In this document: piece after piece, positions 22,611-32,438 of the stretch
Layout: every line of letters starts with the position of its first letter
How positions within the stretch are numbered: position 1 is the first letter of the stretch
Assembly: GCA_029448655.1 (NCBI GenBank)
Contig: JACCLO010000007.1
Span: 124,001 to 188,000 of the forward strand
Direction of reading: 5' to 3'
Length of the DNA stretch: 64,000 nucleotides
Origin: Wolfiporia cocos
Taxonomy: Eukaryota; Basidiomycota; Agaricomycetes; Polyporales; Phaeolaceae
Made by a program: the position numbers and the translations under genes
The notes under the pieces: model-generated
What the model was told of the DNA's origin: nothing
The model's input: only the letters and a program-made list of their open reading frames with translations
Databases searched by the model: none

Positions 22611-24437
22611 ATGATATTTGGACCAGAATTCCCAGCACGACTGATTGAACTCTTGCCCGAGGACATTCAGGGAGTCTACAGACTCAACCAATACGAGTGG
22701 ACTGACACCATTGGAGCCTTCCGTAACCGCGGAGGAATTGTTGTCATTCCCAGAGAAGATAGGGCATCGAAGTGGGTACAAGTATACTCCTCCGCAGGAA
22801 CGGCCGCTTGGGAAATAACGCGTGAAGCGTTCGAACGATTCGGAGAAATCCCTCCGATGTCAACCGCGACGTTGACCGAAAACGAAACCGAAACCATCAA
22901 CAGAACCTTCGATGCCGATGGAAATACGAATCAGCCTTCGGGCGCCACAGGAATGGCAGGAATTGAGCGCATCGGAGATGATGGGAGAAATCCTGGAAAC
23001 TTTACAGGAACAGATAACAGCCAGACCGGAGGACAGGACCCTCCAGGATTTATATCTGCTTTTGCGCAGAGTGGGATTGGGCCTATGGCTGGAGGAACAG
23101 ACCTCTTTGGAAACCCCCCACAGAACGCACCCGGAATGGGTAGCGGAGGAAATCCGTCTTGGACTAGCCCAAGCGGAGGAATGGGAACAACAAACCCAGG
23201 AACATGGCCTTCAGGCCTATTTGGACGAACCCCCGCAGGTACAAGCGGAGGAGGACTGGGAGGAAACCTCGGACTCGGAAGAGGGAATGCCCCTCCTCCT
23301 GGAGGACTCGGAGGAGGAACCCCCGCAAACCCCGGAGCAGGGAACCCCGGAGGAAACCCAGGAAACCCGGGTGGAGGATACCTGGGAGGAGGAGGACCCC
23401 CGGGAGGGCCTCCACCACCGAATGCGCCGCAGCTTCAACCTCCGGCGCCGAACCCGTACTACCGACCCCCAATGATAAAGATCAACCCCCCAGACGTATT
23501 CGATGGGGAACGATCCGACATGCAGAACTTCATAAACCAGTGCAATTCCTGGTTTACGATGTACGAAACGTCATTCCAGAACGACGTTCAGAGAGTGATC
23601 TTTATCCTCTCTTATATTTCGAACAAGGGGAAAACGGGCCAATGGAAACAAAATTATCACCGGGTTTATACGAACCCCCAGACGAAACGATTCTTCCCGC
23701 CTAGTCTTGCACAGTTTGATGCAGACTTCCAGAAAGCCTTCGGAGCCATCGAAGAGGTACAGAAGGCGCGGAAGAAAATCCTGGACGTAACCCAGGACAG
23801 GAAGGACATCGACGATTATATCACCGAGTTCAACAACTTGGCCGGAAAGGCCCAGTACGATCGATACAGCGCAGACGGAAACGCGTTGCTCATAACCCTC
23901 TTCGAGAAAGGGTTACCCGAACACACGACCCGATACATCATCGGCATTCGGCTGCTACCAGCGACCATTGATGAATGGCAGTCCGCTGCCTCGTACTATG
24001 AAAATACGTACAAGATATTCTTGAAACGGGACAAACCGTTTGTCAAGAAAAAGGCTTGGCAAGCCTCGAACCAGAATAATGGACGCACTAGTGCTCCACA
24101 GACAACCGCACCGAAAGATCCGAATGCGATGGATGTAGATCGAATGACCACCCAGGAAAGGGACGATCACATCAAGAAGGGAAAATGCTTCACCTGTCAT
24201 CAACCAGGACATATGTCGCGAGACTGCCCGAAGAGGCCGAGGAAGCCAGCCCGCCCTAGGCGGACTACTCGAAAAACCGAAGAAGAAGAAGCCGAACAAG
24301 AAGCTCGCATTGAAGAAGTCTCTGAGGAAGAGACTGAATACATCACCGCTAACAGGGCGGTCACAGCAATTAGGGCCCTGAAAGCCAAGAACCCCGAGCT
24401 CCTAGCACGGCTCGTAGAAGAACAGGATTTTGCCTAG
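22611..24437 (+). CDS. gag: Gag (capsid/nucleocapsid)
   Basis: The 608-aa protein packages element RNA into virus-like particles. After about 115 N-terminal residues comes a Gly/Pro-rich low-complexity stretch (about 120-285). The retrotransposon gag core begins near KINPPDVFDGERSDMQNFIN (about 290), and a basic C-terminal region carries one CCHC zinc knuckle, CFTCHQPGHMSRDC (C526, C529, H534, C539). The tail is acidic. The start at 22611 is the first ATG after the PBS. The stop is at 24435-24437; pol lies in the -1 frame, so Pol is probably made as a Gag-Pol fusion. Other plus-strand frames open across the Gly/Pro stretch are compositional. Confidence 0.92.
   Translation: MIFGPEFPARLIELLPEDIQGVYRLNQYEWTDTIGAFRNRGGIVVIPREDRASKWVQVYSSAGTAAWEITREAFERFGEIPPMSTATLTENETETINRTFDADGNTNQPSGATGMAGIERIGDDGRNPGNFTGTDNSQTGGQDPPGFISAFAQSGIGPMAGGTDLFGNPPQNAPGMGSGGNPSWTSPSGGMGTTNPGTWPSGLFGRTPAGTSGGGLGGNLGLGRGNAPPPGGLGGGTPANPGAGNPGGNPGNPGGGYLGGGGPPGGPPPPNAPQLQPPAPNPYYRPPMIKINPPDVFDGERSDMQNFINQCNSWFTMYETSFQNDVQRVIFILSYISNKGKTGQWKQNYHRVYTNPQTKRFFPPSLAQFDADFQKAFGAIEEVQKARKKILDVTQDRKDIDDYITEFNNLAGKAQYDRYSADGNALLITLFEKGLPEHTTRYIIGIRLLPATIDEWQSAASYYENTYKIFLKRDKPFVKKKAWQASNQNNGRTSAPQTTAPKDPNAMDVDRMTTQERDDHIKKGKCFTCHQPGHMSRDCPKRPRKPARPRRTTRKTEEEEAEQEARIEEVSEEETEYITANRAVTAIRALKAKNPELLARLVEEQDFA
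24425..24431 (+). promoter_or_regulatory. Candidate -1 ribosomal frameshift heptamer
   Basis: G GAT TTT in the gag frame sits one codon before the gag stop. The -1 frame is open from about 24377 into protease. It resembles the GGATTTA heptamer used at the MMTV pro-pol junction. The downstream structure was not evaluated. Confidence 0.45.
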
Positions 24438-24526
24438 GAGGGAAGCCCACGGTCTTACCCTCCGAGAAAGCAGCGCATGTAATTACCTCGTTCGAGAAGA
24501 ATCGATCCCTCTTCATCCCGGTAATC

Positions 24527-27500
24527 ATGACGCTGGCAAAACCCGTGAAGTGCAATGCACTAATCGACTCAGGAGCAATGTCGAACCTAATCCACAGCAG
24601 AGTGGTAGAAAAATACAAGGTGCCCACACAACCCTTGAAGAACCCGATCATCGTCAAGAATGTTGACGGAACAGAAAACAAAGATGGGCGAATAGACCGA
24701 GAAGCTACCATACTACTACGATATCCAAAGACCCAGAAAACGCGAAAAGTCCGGTTCCTGGTAGGATCAATCGGAACGGAAAATATGATTCTAGGGTATG
24801 GATGGCTAAAAGACGAAAACCCCACAATCGACTGGAAGGACCAAACAGTCGATGTACGACCGATACTAGGGGCAAAAGAAAAGAAACAGGAAGCCACGAT
24901 CCGAATGGATACGGTGGAGATGGTAGTTGCCCCAGAAGGAAAAATTCCAACAAGGGGGACCCAAGAAGCTGCAGGGTATGACCTTTACGCCGCAGAAGAA
25001 ACCGAGATTCCCGCCGGAGGATGGAAACTCGTCTCCACAGGAGTAAAAATGAAGATCCCTAAGGGATCGTATGGAAGGCTGGCCGGACGATCAGGCAACA
25101 CCCTCAGACACGGATTGGTGGTACAAGCCGGAATCATAGACTCGGACTACCGAGGAGACGTCGGAGCCATCGTCTTCAACTACTCAGACAAAGCGCATAG
25201 AATTATCCCGGGCATGCGAATAGCCCAGATAATTTTCGAACGACACCTCACCCCCGACATCTTAGAAGTCGAAGACCTAGACGAAACAGAACGAGGGGAG
25301 AAAGGGTTCGGATCCACGGACCAGCCGGAAGAAACAGCGCAGCGGCTCTATACTCCCGAGGAGTACGAAGCGATCCGACGCTTCGCAAAAGATAACCCTA
25401 GGATCATAGGAAAGAAAGGGGAAACGCGAAAGAAGTTCCGAACAAAGATACAAATCATCAACGCGGTCAGGAAAGCGCTGACGAAATCCCAGGAATTCGC
25501 ACAAAAAACCCCCGAACCAGAACGAACGATTGAAGAGATGGTCCCGAAACACCTACTGGACTTCGCCAAGGTGTTCAGTAAGGAATCCGCAGCAGCGTTT
25601 CCCCCATCGAGACCATGGGACCACGCAATCGAATTAAAACCCGATTTCGTGCCGAAAGACTGCAAAGTCTATGCACTCTCGCCTAAAGAGCAACAGGCGC
25701 TGGACGAATTCCTGAAAGAAAACTTGGCCAAGGGATTCATAGTCCCTTCAAAATCCCCGATGGCGTCACCATTCTTTTTCGTTCCAAAGAAAGACAGCGG
25801 CCTACGACCCTGTCAAGATTATCGATATCTGAATGAAGGGACGATTAAGAACGTTTATCCCTTGCCACTGATCTCGGAGCTCCTGGAAAAGCTAAAAGGA
25901 GCAAAGATCTTCACAAAAATGGACCTTAGAGCGGGATACAACAACGTGCGAATCAAAAAAGGAGACGAATGGAAAGCGGCCTTCAAAACGAACCGAGGGT
26001 TGTACGAGCCCACGGTTATGTTTTTCGGATTGTGCAATGCACCCGGGACCTTTCAGGCAATGATGAACGAAATCCTGAAAGAAGAAATCCTCGAAGGATG
26101 GGTGCTTGTTTATATGGACGACATCCTCATTTTCTCAGAAAACGAGAAAATACACAAGGAACGGGAGCGGCGGATCCTTCAGAGATTGGTGGATAACCAC
26201 CTCTTTGTGAAACCCGAGAAATGCGCCTTCGGTGTCGACAGAGTCGAATTTCTGGGACTAGTCATCACCCCAGGAAATATCCAGATGGACCCAGCGAAAC
26301 TCAATGGGATTAAGGAGTGGCCGACTCCCCGAAATCTCAAAGAAGTCAGATCCTTCCTAGGATTTGCGAACTTCTATCGGAAATTTATCGATCACTACTC
26401 TACGCATGCCCGACCCTTGGTAGACCTCACAAAAACAGTCACAGGGACAGGGTTCCGATGGACGGAAAAAGAACAGAAAGCATTCGAATTCATGAAGAAA
26501 GCATTCACGACGGCGCCCGCACTAGGAACACCAGATAAGGAGAAACCGTTCATCCTCGAAACAGATGCATCTCAGTTCGCCACAGGAGCAGTACTGAAAC
26601 AGATAGATGAAACAGGGAGCGAACGGCCGGTGGGATATCTCTCACAATCCCTGACACCGACAGAACGAAACTACGAAATCTACGATCGCGAACTACTCGG
26701 GATAGTCCGAGCATTAGAAGAATGGCGGCACCTATTGGAAGGAGCACCGCATCGGATCTTGATCCGAAGTGATCATCAGAACCTGACGTACTGGAGAAGC
26801 GCACAGCGCCTAAACCGGCGACAAGCGAGATGGCATCTATTCCTTTCGCAATTCGACCTGAAATTGCAGCACGTCCCCGGAAGGAAACTAGTCATGGCCG
26901 ACACGCTTTCTAGGTTGTACCACCTGGACGAAAGCAACGAAGACAATGAGGGAATCACCATGATTCCAGACGAACTCGTCGTCCACGCAATCCAGATCCC
27001 GATCATCGATCGAATCAAGAACGCCAACGATCGAGATGAATCTGCGGAACAGGCGATCCGCGCTCTAGGGGGCACAGGCGAATTCCCCGCGAGAACCACC
27101 GCAGATGAATGGCAACAAACGGATGGGATACTGCTCTACAGGGGCAGGATGTACGTGCCGAAAGATGAGGGCCTTCGACGGGATGTCATCTCGAAATACC
27201 ACGACACGATCCCGGCCGGACACCCTGGGATCTGGGGTACAACAGTACAGGTTACGACCCACTTTTGGTGGCCTGACATGAGAACAATGATAGCAGAATA
27301 CGTCCGGGGCTGTGCAATCTGTCAACAGATGAAACCTGATAGGAATCCGCTGAAACCCCCTTTGCAACCAATACCGACACGGGAAGACGCCCTCCCCTTC
27401 TCACAGTGCTCGGTCGATTTTGTCACCGACCTGCCAAGAGTTGGAAAGTATGACTCCATGATGGTGATTGTCGACCATGGCCTATCCAAGGCCATCTCTC

Positions 27501-27943
27501 TCACCCCATGCGACAAAACGATCACTAGCGAAGGGGCGGCAGAGATATTTCACCGGAAAATCTACTCGCTATATGGCATCCCCCGAAAGATCATTTCAGA
27601 CAGAGGACCGCAGTTTGCATCAAAGCTTTTCAAGGAATTATGCAAGCTGCAGGGAACAGAATCAGCGATGAGTACGGCGTACCATCCACAAACCGACGGA
27701 CAGACAGAAAGAATGAATCAACAGATCGAAGTATACCTTCGCATCTATTGCATGAACGACCCGTTCCAATGGGTACAACGACTGCCTGACGTCGAATTTG
27801 CGCACAACACCAGACGAACCGAAAACCGGCCAGCGCCGCTCGAAATAATCTTAGGATATGTCCCGAGAGGATTCCCAGACTATGACAGAGTAGGGAACGT
27901 CCCGGCAGCTGTTGACAGGATCAAGAAGATCAAAGAGGCGTGA
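24527..27943 (+). CDS. pol: Pol: protease, dUTPase, reverse transcriptase, RNase H, integrase
   Basis: It has 1138 codons from the first ATG; the frame is open from about 24377, so it is probably made by -1 frameshifting from gag. Aspartic protease: LIDSGAMSNL (DSG at 14-16). dUTPase with all five trimeric-family motifs: AAGYDLYAAE (about 148), GRLAGRSG (about 181-188), GIIDSDYRGDVG (about 202), RIAQIIF (about 231), GFGST (261-265). Reverse transcriptase with YMDD at about 529. RNase H beginning near ILETDAS (about 676). Integrase with an HHCC finger (KYHDTIPAGH, CAICQQMK), then DFVTDLP, D1025 in SDRGPQF and E1061 in TERMN, giving DD35E. The frame ends at a TGA (27941-27943). Two codons later the same frame resumes into the integrase C-terminus. 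Confidence 0.95.
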   Translation: MTLAKPVKCNALIDSGAMSNLIHSRVVEKYKVPTQPLKNPIIVKNVDGTENKDGRIDREATILLRYPKTQKTRKVRFLVGSIGTENMILGYGWLKDENPTIDWKDQTVDVRPILGAKEKKQEATIRMDTVEMVVAPEGKIPTRGTQEAAGYDLYAAEETEIPAGGWKLVSTGVKMKIPKGSYGRLAGRSGNTLRHGLVVQAGIIDSDYRGDVGAIVFNYSDKAHRIIPGMRIAQIIFERHLTPDILEVEDLDETERGEKGFGSTDQPEETAQRLYTPEEYEAIRRFAKDNPRIIGKKGETRKKFRTKIQIINAVRKALTKSQEFAQKTPEPERTIEEMVPKHLLDFAKVFSKESAAAFPPSRPWDHAIELKPDFVPKDCKVYALSPKEQQALDEFLKENLAKGFIVPSKSPMASPFFFVPKKDSGLRPCQDYRYLNEGTIKNVYPLPLISELLEKLKGAKIFTKMDLRAGYNNVRIKKGDEWKAAFKTNRGLYEPTVMFFGLCNAPGTFQAMMNEILKEEILEGWVLVYMDDILIFSENEKIHKERERRILQRLVDNHLFVKPEKCAFGVDRVEFLGLVITPGNIQMDPAKLNGIKEWPTPRNLKEVRSFLGFANFYRKFIDHYSTHARPLVDLTKTVTGTGFRWTEKEQKAFEFMKKAFTTAPALGTPDKEKPFILETDASQFATGAVLKQIDETGSERPVGYLSQSLTPTERNYEIYDRELLGIVRALEEWRHLLEGAPHRILIRSDHQNLTYWRSAQRLNRRQARWHLFLSQFDLKLQHVPGRKLVMADTLSRLYHLDESNEDNEGITMIPDELVVHAIQIPIIDRIKNANDRDESAEQAIRALGGTGEFPARTTADEWQQTDGILLYRGRMYVPKDEGLRRDVISKYHDTIPAGHPGIWGTTVQVTTHFWWPDMRTMIAEYVRGCAICQQMKPDRNPLKPPLQPIPTREDALPFSQCSVDFVTDLPRVGKYDSMMVIVDHGLSKAISLTPCDKTITSEGAAEIFHRKIYSLYGIPRKIISDRGPQFASKLFKELCKLQGTESAMSTAYHPQTDGQTERMNQQIEVYLRIYCMNDPFQWVQRLPDVEFAHNTRRTENRPAPLEIILGYVPRGFPDYDRVGNVPAAVDRIKKIKEA

Positions 27944-27946
27944 AAG

Positions 27947-28470
27947 ATGGCATTCATCGCGCATGAATTAGCCCAGAAAAGAATGGCAGGGCGGTTCCTC
28001 AGAGAGCTGCCGAAGCTTGAGAAAGGGGATAAGGTCTGGCTCGACGCAAAGAACCTAACTATCCCCTACGAATCTAACAAGCTGGCACCAAAAAGGGAAG
28101 GACCCTTCACTATCACAGAAAAGATGGGACCCACGACATACCGGCTGCAATTACCAACAAGCTGGAAAGTTCATCCGGTATTCCACGTCGCCTTACTAAA
28201 ACCATTCAAAGAAACAAGGGTGCACGGACCCAATTACTTACGGCCGCCACCTGATGTCATCAAGGGACAGGAAGAATATGAGGTCGAAGCCATCTTGGCT
28301 GACAGATGGAAAAGAAAGAAGCATCAATACTTCGTCAAGTGGAAAGGCTATGCCACGGCCGACAACTCATGGGAAGACGAGGCGAACTTGGAACACTCCA
28401 AGGAGCTGATAAAAGACTACCACAGGACGAGAGTCAGGACAACCCCGACACTCGAAAACAGGACAGTAAT
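27947..28470 (+). CDS. Integrase C-terminal domain with chromodomain (continuation of pol)
   Basis: It is in the same frame as pol, separated by the single TGA at 27941-27943. It holds the GPY/F-like region (KVWLDAKNL, GPFTITEKMGPTTYRL, VHPVFHVALLKPF) and a chromodomain (YEVEAILADRWKRKKHQYFV, then KWKGYATADNSWEDEANL). Chromodomains on integrase direct chromovirus insertion to marked chromatin. Homology ends near 28440. The frame stays open to 29578, but beyond this point the conserved protein is in another frame (ORF3), so I end the domain here. Confidence 0.88.
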
Positions 28471-28473
28471 AGT

Positions 28474-29535
28474 ATGTCGACGACTCGCCACCAGCTTCCC
28501 CGCCGTACCACGACCCCCGGCGATGCAGATCGCCGAGAAGGCCGACCGCGAGGTACGCCACCAAGAAGGTACTCCCCCCAGCATCTGCAGATTAGACACG
28601 CCCTCCTCTGGTACAGGGCCGAGGGACCTTTTGCTGGCCGAGCCGATGGCTGGTCGGCCCTCTTCGATATTGCGCAGGACCTCACCCACGTCTACAGCTC
28701 GTACCAGAACATCACCGAGGACCTCGTCCGAATGGAGGGGCAGATCAGAGCGCAGAGGGAGGGACTCGAGCTACTCACCGACAGACTTATTGACCGATTG
28801 GCCGCCACCACGACGGCCCGACTACGACACGCGCTCAACGACTTCGAGGATCGCGAGCACGTTGCTCCCAGTCGACCCGAATACACACCACGACCCGCCC
28901 GCTTTTTCACCCCCGACGAACGACGCCGAGTTGCAAGGCCGTTTGATTTTATGGAGGGCGATAGAGTATTATTTCCGCTGCCTACCGAGACTCAGAGGGC
29001 CCACCGAACAGGAGTTAGAGACCCGATGCCATGTATTCCTGGTATGGGAAGCAACGGGAGACGTGAACCACCTGCACGCCCGACGAGCCCTAGGGCTACC
29101 CCAGCGCGACAGCGAAGAGCGAATAGCACGCCGCCTATTCGACGATCTCCTTCAGTGCAGAGTATTACCCGCGAGGAGTTTGAGCGAGGTGCGAGGGAGC
29201 ACGAACGAGACACCACCTCCCTACCAACATGGGCCGCACGAAACCTCCACCGAGCCGCGCACCACTGGAGGTACCAACATAACGAATACCTCCGTGATAT
29301 CCCTTCCCTACGGGTACCAGCGAGGCCCTCACCCGAGCAGCCGTGTCGACAATGTGGTTCCACTTACCACTGGATCCTCGACTGCCCCGATTATATTTGC
29401 AGAACTTGTGGGCTCAATCAACCAGGTCATCGACAGAATGAATGCCGCCAACACTTCGTATGGCGAACTCCTACGACCCCGTCCCTCAGCGGGAACGGCG
29501 ACATCTACAACGAACAGGACGCCAAGGCACTCTGA
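28474..29535 (+). CDS. ORF3: zinc-knuckle protein of unknown role, conserved between two elements
   Basis: The 353-aa protein from ATG 28474 lies in the -1 frame relative to pol. The same protein is recognisable in the second element (40759-42398), where pol does not stay open, so conservation tracks this frame. Both begin MST. Shared blocks are HALLWYRAEG / HALTWHRSDI, FDFME, SPSVQSITREEF / SPSVEIITQEEW, and LPTWAARNLHRAAHHWRYQ / LPTWLRQHLWAHHHHQWYE. Two zinc knuckles end the protein: C291-x2-C-x4-H-x4-C304 and C309-x2-C-x6-H-x4-C324, with DCPDY and QPGH kept in both. Residues about 80-150 look helical and may form a coiled coil. It could be a second nucleocapsid-like RNA- or DNA-binding protein. 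The frame is open upstream to 28306, so expression by frameshift is also possible. Confidence 0.75.
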   Translation: MSTTRHQLPRRTTTPGDADRREGRPRGTPPRRYSPQHLQIRHALLWYRAEGPFAGRADGWSALFDIAQDLTHVYSSYQNITEDLVRMEGQIRAQREGLELLTDRLIDRLAATTTARLRHALNDFEDREHVAPSRPEYTPRPARFFTPDERRRVARPFDFMEGDRVLFPLPTETQRAHRTGVRDPMPCIPGMGSNGRREPPARPTSPRATPARQRRANSTPPIRRSPSVQSITREEFERGAREHERDTTSLPTWAARNLHRAAHHWRYQHNEYLRDIPSLRVPARPSPEQPCRQCGSTYHWILDCPDYICRTCGLNQPGHRQNECRQHFVWRTPTTPSLSGNGDIYNEQDAKAL

Positions 29536-29576
29536 AGAGGGGAACTTGGAAAATTCGTCGAGGCCGATGAATGCCT

Positions 29577-29585
29577 AGGGGGGAG
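29577..29585 (+). other. Polypurine tract
   Basis: AGGGGGGAG, followed by CTGA, lies immediately before the 3' LTR and is the plus-strand primer site. The second element has a comparable G-run before its 3' LTR (42440-42453). Confidence 0.8.
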
Positions 29586-29589
29586 CTGA

Positions 29590-30298
29590 TGTTACGATTA
29601 TTTTGAATTTTTCGAACGCTGGCAGAACTCACCACTGGGTAAATACGATACAGGGACTTGTTGCACAACCAACTGCCCTGGCTACTCGTGACTCTACTGG
29701 GCGCATCCCCAGTTGTACTAGTCTATAGGGCGCGTTTCATCTTTGGCAGATCCAACTCTGCCCCCGTTTCATGTTCATCGTTTACTTACTGAAAGATGGC
29801 GTTCAACCGCCATCATTCCTATCTATCATCTCGGATATATCACTACATACTTATCAAACGTTTGGTACTATAGCGTAGATAGTATGGGTGACATCTGGGA
29901 CAGACTTGACCCCTGAAACCTAACGTAGTATATAAACTCATGTATTTACTGTTGAGGCTCTTCAGCTCGACCTTGTTGTACAAACAAGAAGTCTTATACT
30001 CGTTCTCAAACGTAGGAAACTACGCTCAGTATTTCTCACTCGAGCAACCGAACGACTAAGTCCTCGAAGTGCACACTGACTTCTCGGACTTAGGCGAGTC
30101 TTATATTCTATTAGACTCGCACCTGAACAGATTATATCCTCTAACGCGGATTGGATATTATACGATCTCCTAGGAACTTCACCTAGGACCTGAAGGCATC
30201 TAACGAGCATTTGCCTTGCATACGGCTATACGCCCACGTGCAGAAGAACGATCTATATTCGCGACTCGAATATACAAACGGGTATTCGACCCGTAACA
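29590..30298 (+). repeat. 3' LTR of the full-length Ty3 element
   Basis: It is 709 bp and reads identical to the 5' LTR; the TSD ACCTG follows. Confidence 0.95.
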
Positions 30299-30803
30299 AC
30301 CTGCAGGACAGTCGTAAAGGGGTTTCTCGAGGGGGCCAATAGGGTGATCATACAGGGGTGGCTCAAGTAGGAATTCGACGGTGTTGACAGAGTCAACAGA
30401 GTGATGACTGGGGGTGGGTGATGGGGTACAAGGAGGTGAAGGTTGTGGGGATGGCGTTCGAGGTGGTGTCTCGGGACAATTCGGAACCCAGTGTAGACGT
30501 GGTTCGAGCTTCTTCGGGGTGGGTCGGAGAGATCATTTGGAAATATGTTTGAGGTGAGGTGTGGATGGAGTGGTGCGTGGCTTAGGGGTGGAGGGTGTGG
30601 GGGGGGGGTGGGCAAAAGGTTGTCGAAAGTGGGCGCTAGGAGTGAGGTGAGGTGGAGCACAAGGTTGTTGACATCCTGCTGCAAGGTGAGCAGGGAAGGG
30701 AGTTCAGTGTGGGCCAATTCATTGGCACCATGGGTGATAGCAGTGAGAAGGTAGGATACATGCGTCTTCCAGAGAGGAAGAGCATAAGTTGATGGGGTGG
30801 TTT

Positions 30804-32438
30804 TAGTGTTGTGAGGTCCGGTCCGGTCCGGTCTTTTGCATGTTTTGGGCAGGACCGAGGACCGGGACCAGGACCGGACCGCCATGGGCAACGAGCGACC
30901 GGACTGAAGACCGGTCCCAAGTAGGACCGCAGTCCTATAGCAGTCCTAGGACCGGTCTGGACTGGTCCAGGACCGATCAAGTGGTTATTGACTTAACTAT
31001 AGTTTTATATATCAGAAACTGCAACAAAAGTGTACTTACTACTCGATATATACCAGAACATACTAAGTACAGCCCAAAAATTGGCTATGGTACACTGATT
31101 CTTGATTTCTGATAGTAAAATTGTATACTGAAGTCAACACACAGAAATGACACTGCAGTAACTGCACACCTCAAGTTGTATCTGATGAGATCATGTGTTG
31201 CATTTTTGTATGTGCCACAACGAGTAGCATATAACTACCACTAAGCAGCACTCTGCCAATAACTGGGTGATATTGAATGCACCATGCATGTGTACCATAA
31301 TATGTGAGTGTTAACACTACTGGATGGGAGAATACACAACTGCATGTCAGTCAGCAAACCTAGTGATAATATGAGGACAACTTGTGTGTGCCAAGCATTG
31401 CCCAAGACAATAGCAGTGCTTCATTGTATCATAAATCAGAAGGTTTTTGGTTGTTACTATTCATGTCAGCTTCTGTCTGATGTGTTTACCCTAATAGCCA
31501 GTGTAGTGATGTGCAAAGCACGGCTCGGCTCAAAGCCCGGGGCTTGGGCCCGGCTTTGAAGGGCTCAGGCTCAGCGGAATGTCAAGCCGGGCCCTCCTTG
31601 ACGGCTCAGGCCGGCTTGGGCCCGGCTCAGGCTCAGGCCGGGGCTTATGGGTAATCATGTAGGACCTCGAAATTATTGGCTTGTGCAGTTCAAATGACAG
31701 CACAACATATTCAGAATGCTTATATGTCTACTATTTGTTGTTATTCTGATCTACAAGTGTTTTTACAGCTGCTTATGATGTTGACCGAAAATCCAGATCT
31801 CGATCACAACCCCGATCGCAACAGTAGTCACAACGTTCCGCACCGTGTTAGCAGACCACAAGTCATTGTAATGGTCGTTGAGATCATATAAGGTGAATTG
31901 ATGCAAAATCTTAAACCAAAGGGCCCATTTTCGCTAATTCTAACAACACCACAGCTGCGCGCCTAAAGCCGCCGGCTCAGGGCTCGGCTACGGCCGGCTC
32001 ACGATCCAAGCCGGGCCCTGAGCCGTCTTAAGCCGCCCCCCCAGGCTCGGCTCGGCCCGGCTTAAGTCGGCTCGGCCAGGCCCGGCTCACGGCTTTGAGC
32101 CGTGCTTTGCACATCACTAAGCCAGTGGTATATACATGATGCAGACCCACTCTAGGGGTTCTTAAATACTTTGGTTTTATTGTAAATTGGTCAGTCATGG
32201 TTCCCTACCTTGGAGTAACCACATTATAAGTGCTATTCTACGATAAATTCGGGACCGGTCCAGGACCGGTCCAGACCGGTCCTTACCAGTCCTGCAAAAT
32301 CTGACCACTCAGAAGGACCAGGACCAGGACCGTGTCAGGACCAGGACTGGACCGGACCGTTGAATCGGTCCTAGTCAGTCCGGTCCTGGTCCAGTCCTTG
32401 GTGCTTAGCGGTCCTTGAGACCGGACCTCACAACACTA
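30804..32438. mobile_element. hAT-type element with GGACCGGTCC-type subterminal repeats (1635 bp)
   Basis: The terminal inverted repeats are TAGTGTTGTGAGGTCCGG and its complement; the 8-bp TSD GGTGGTTT is at 30796-30803 and 32439-32446. GGTCC/GGACC motifs are densely repeated over about 160 bp at each end. No transposase was seen. It interrupts retroposon copy 2 and contains the hAT at 31504-32119. Confidence 0.88.
31504..32119. mobile_element. hAT-type element nested in another hAT (616 bp)
   Basis: The terminal repeats are TAGTGATGTGCAAAGCACGG and its complement; the 8-bp TSD AGCCAGTG is at 31496-31503 and 32120-32127. The ends carry GGCTC/GGGCC repeats. It is non-coding. Confidence 0.9.

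Larger units (their letters stand above)
21856..30298 (+). mobile_element. Full-length Ty3/Gypsy chromovirus with dUTPase and an extra ORF
   Basis: The 8443-bp element has TSD ACCTG at 21851-21855 and 30299-30303. Its two 709-bp LTRs read as identical, so insertion was recent. Layout: LTR, self-priming PBS, gag, pol (PR, dUTPase, RT, RNase H, IN, chromodomain), ORF3 with zinc knuckles, polypurine tract, LTR. It sits in the coding region of retroposon copy 2. The coding region is intact except for one in-frame TGA between IN and the chromodomain. Confidence 0.95.

Noticed and set aside
22912..23704. Two further plus-strand frames of 166-187 codons inside gag
   Set aside because: They are alternative readings of the Gly/Pro-rich GGA/CCC stretch; the gag frame carries the recognisable domains.
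28470..29578. Pol frame continuing 370 codons beyond the chromodomain
   Set aside because: The frame is open, but conservation with the second element lies in ORF3's frame, so this part is treated as overlap.
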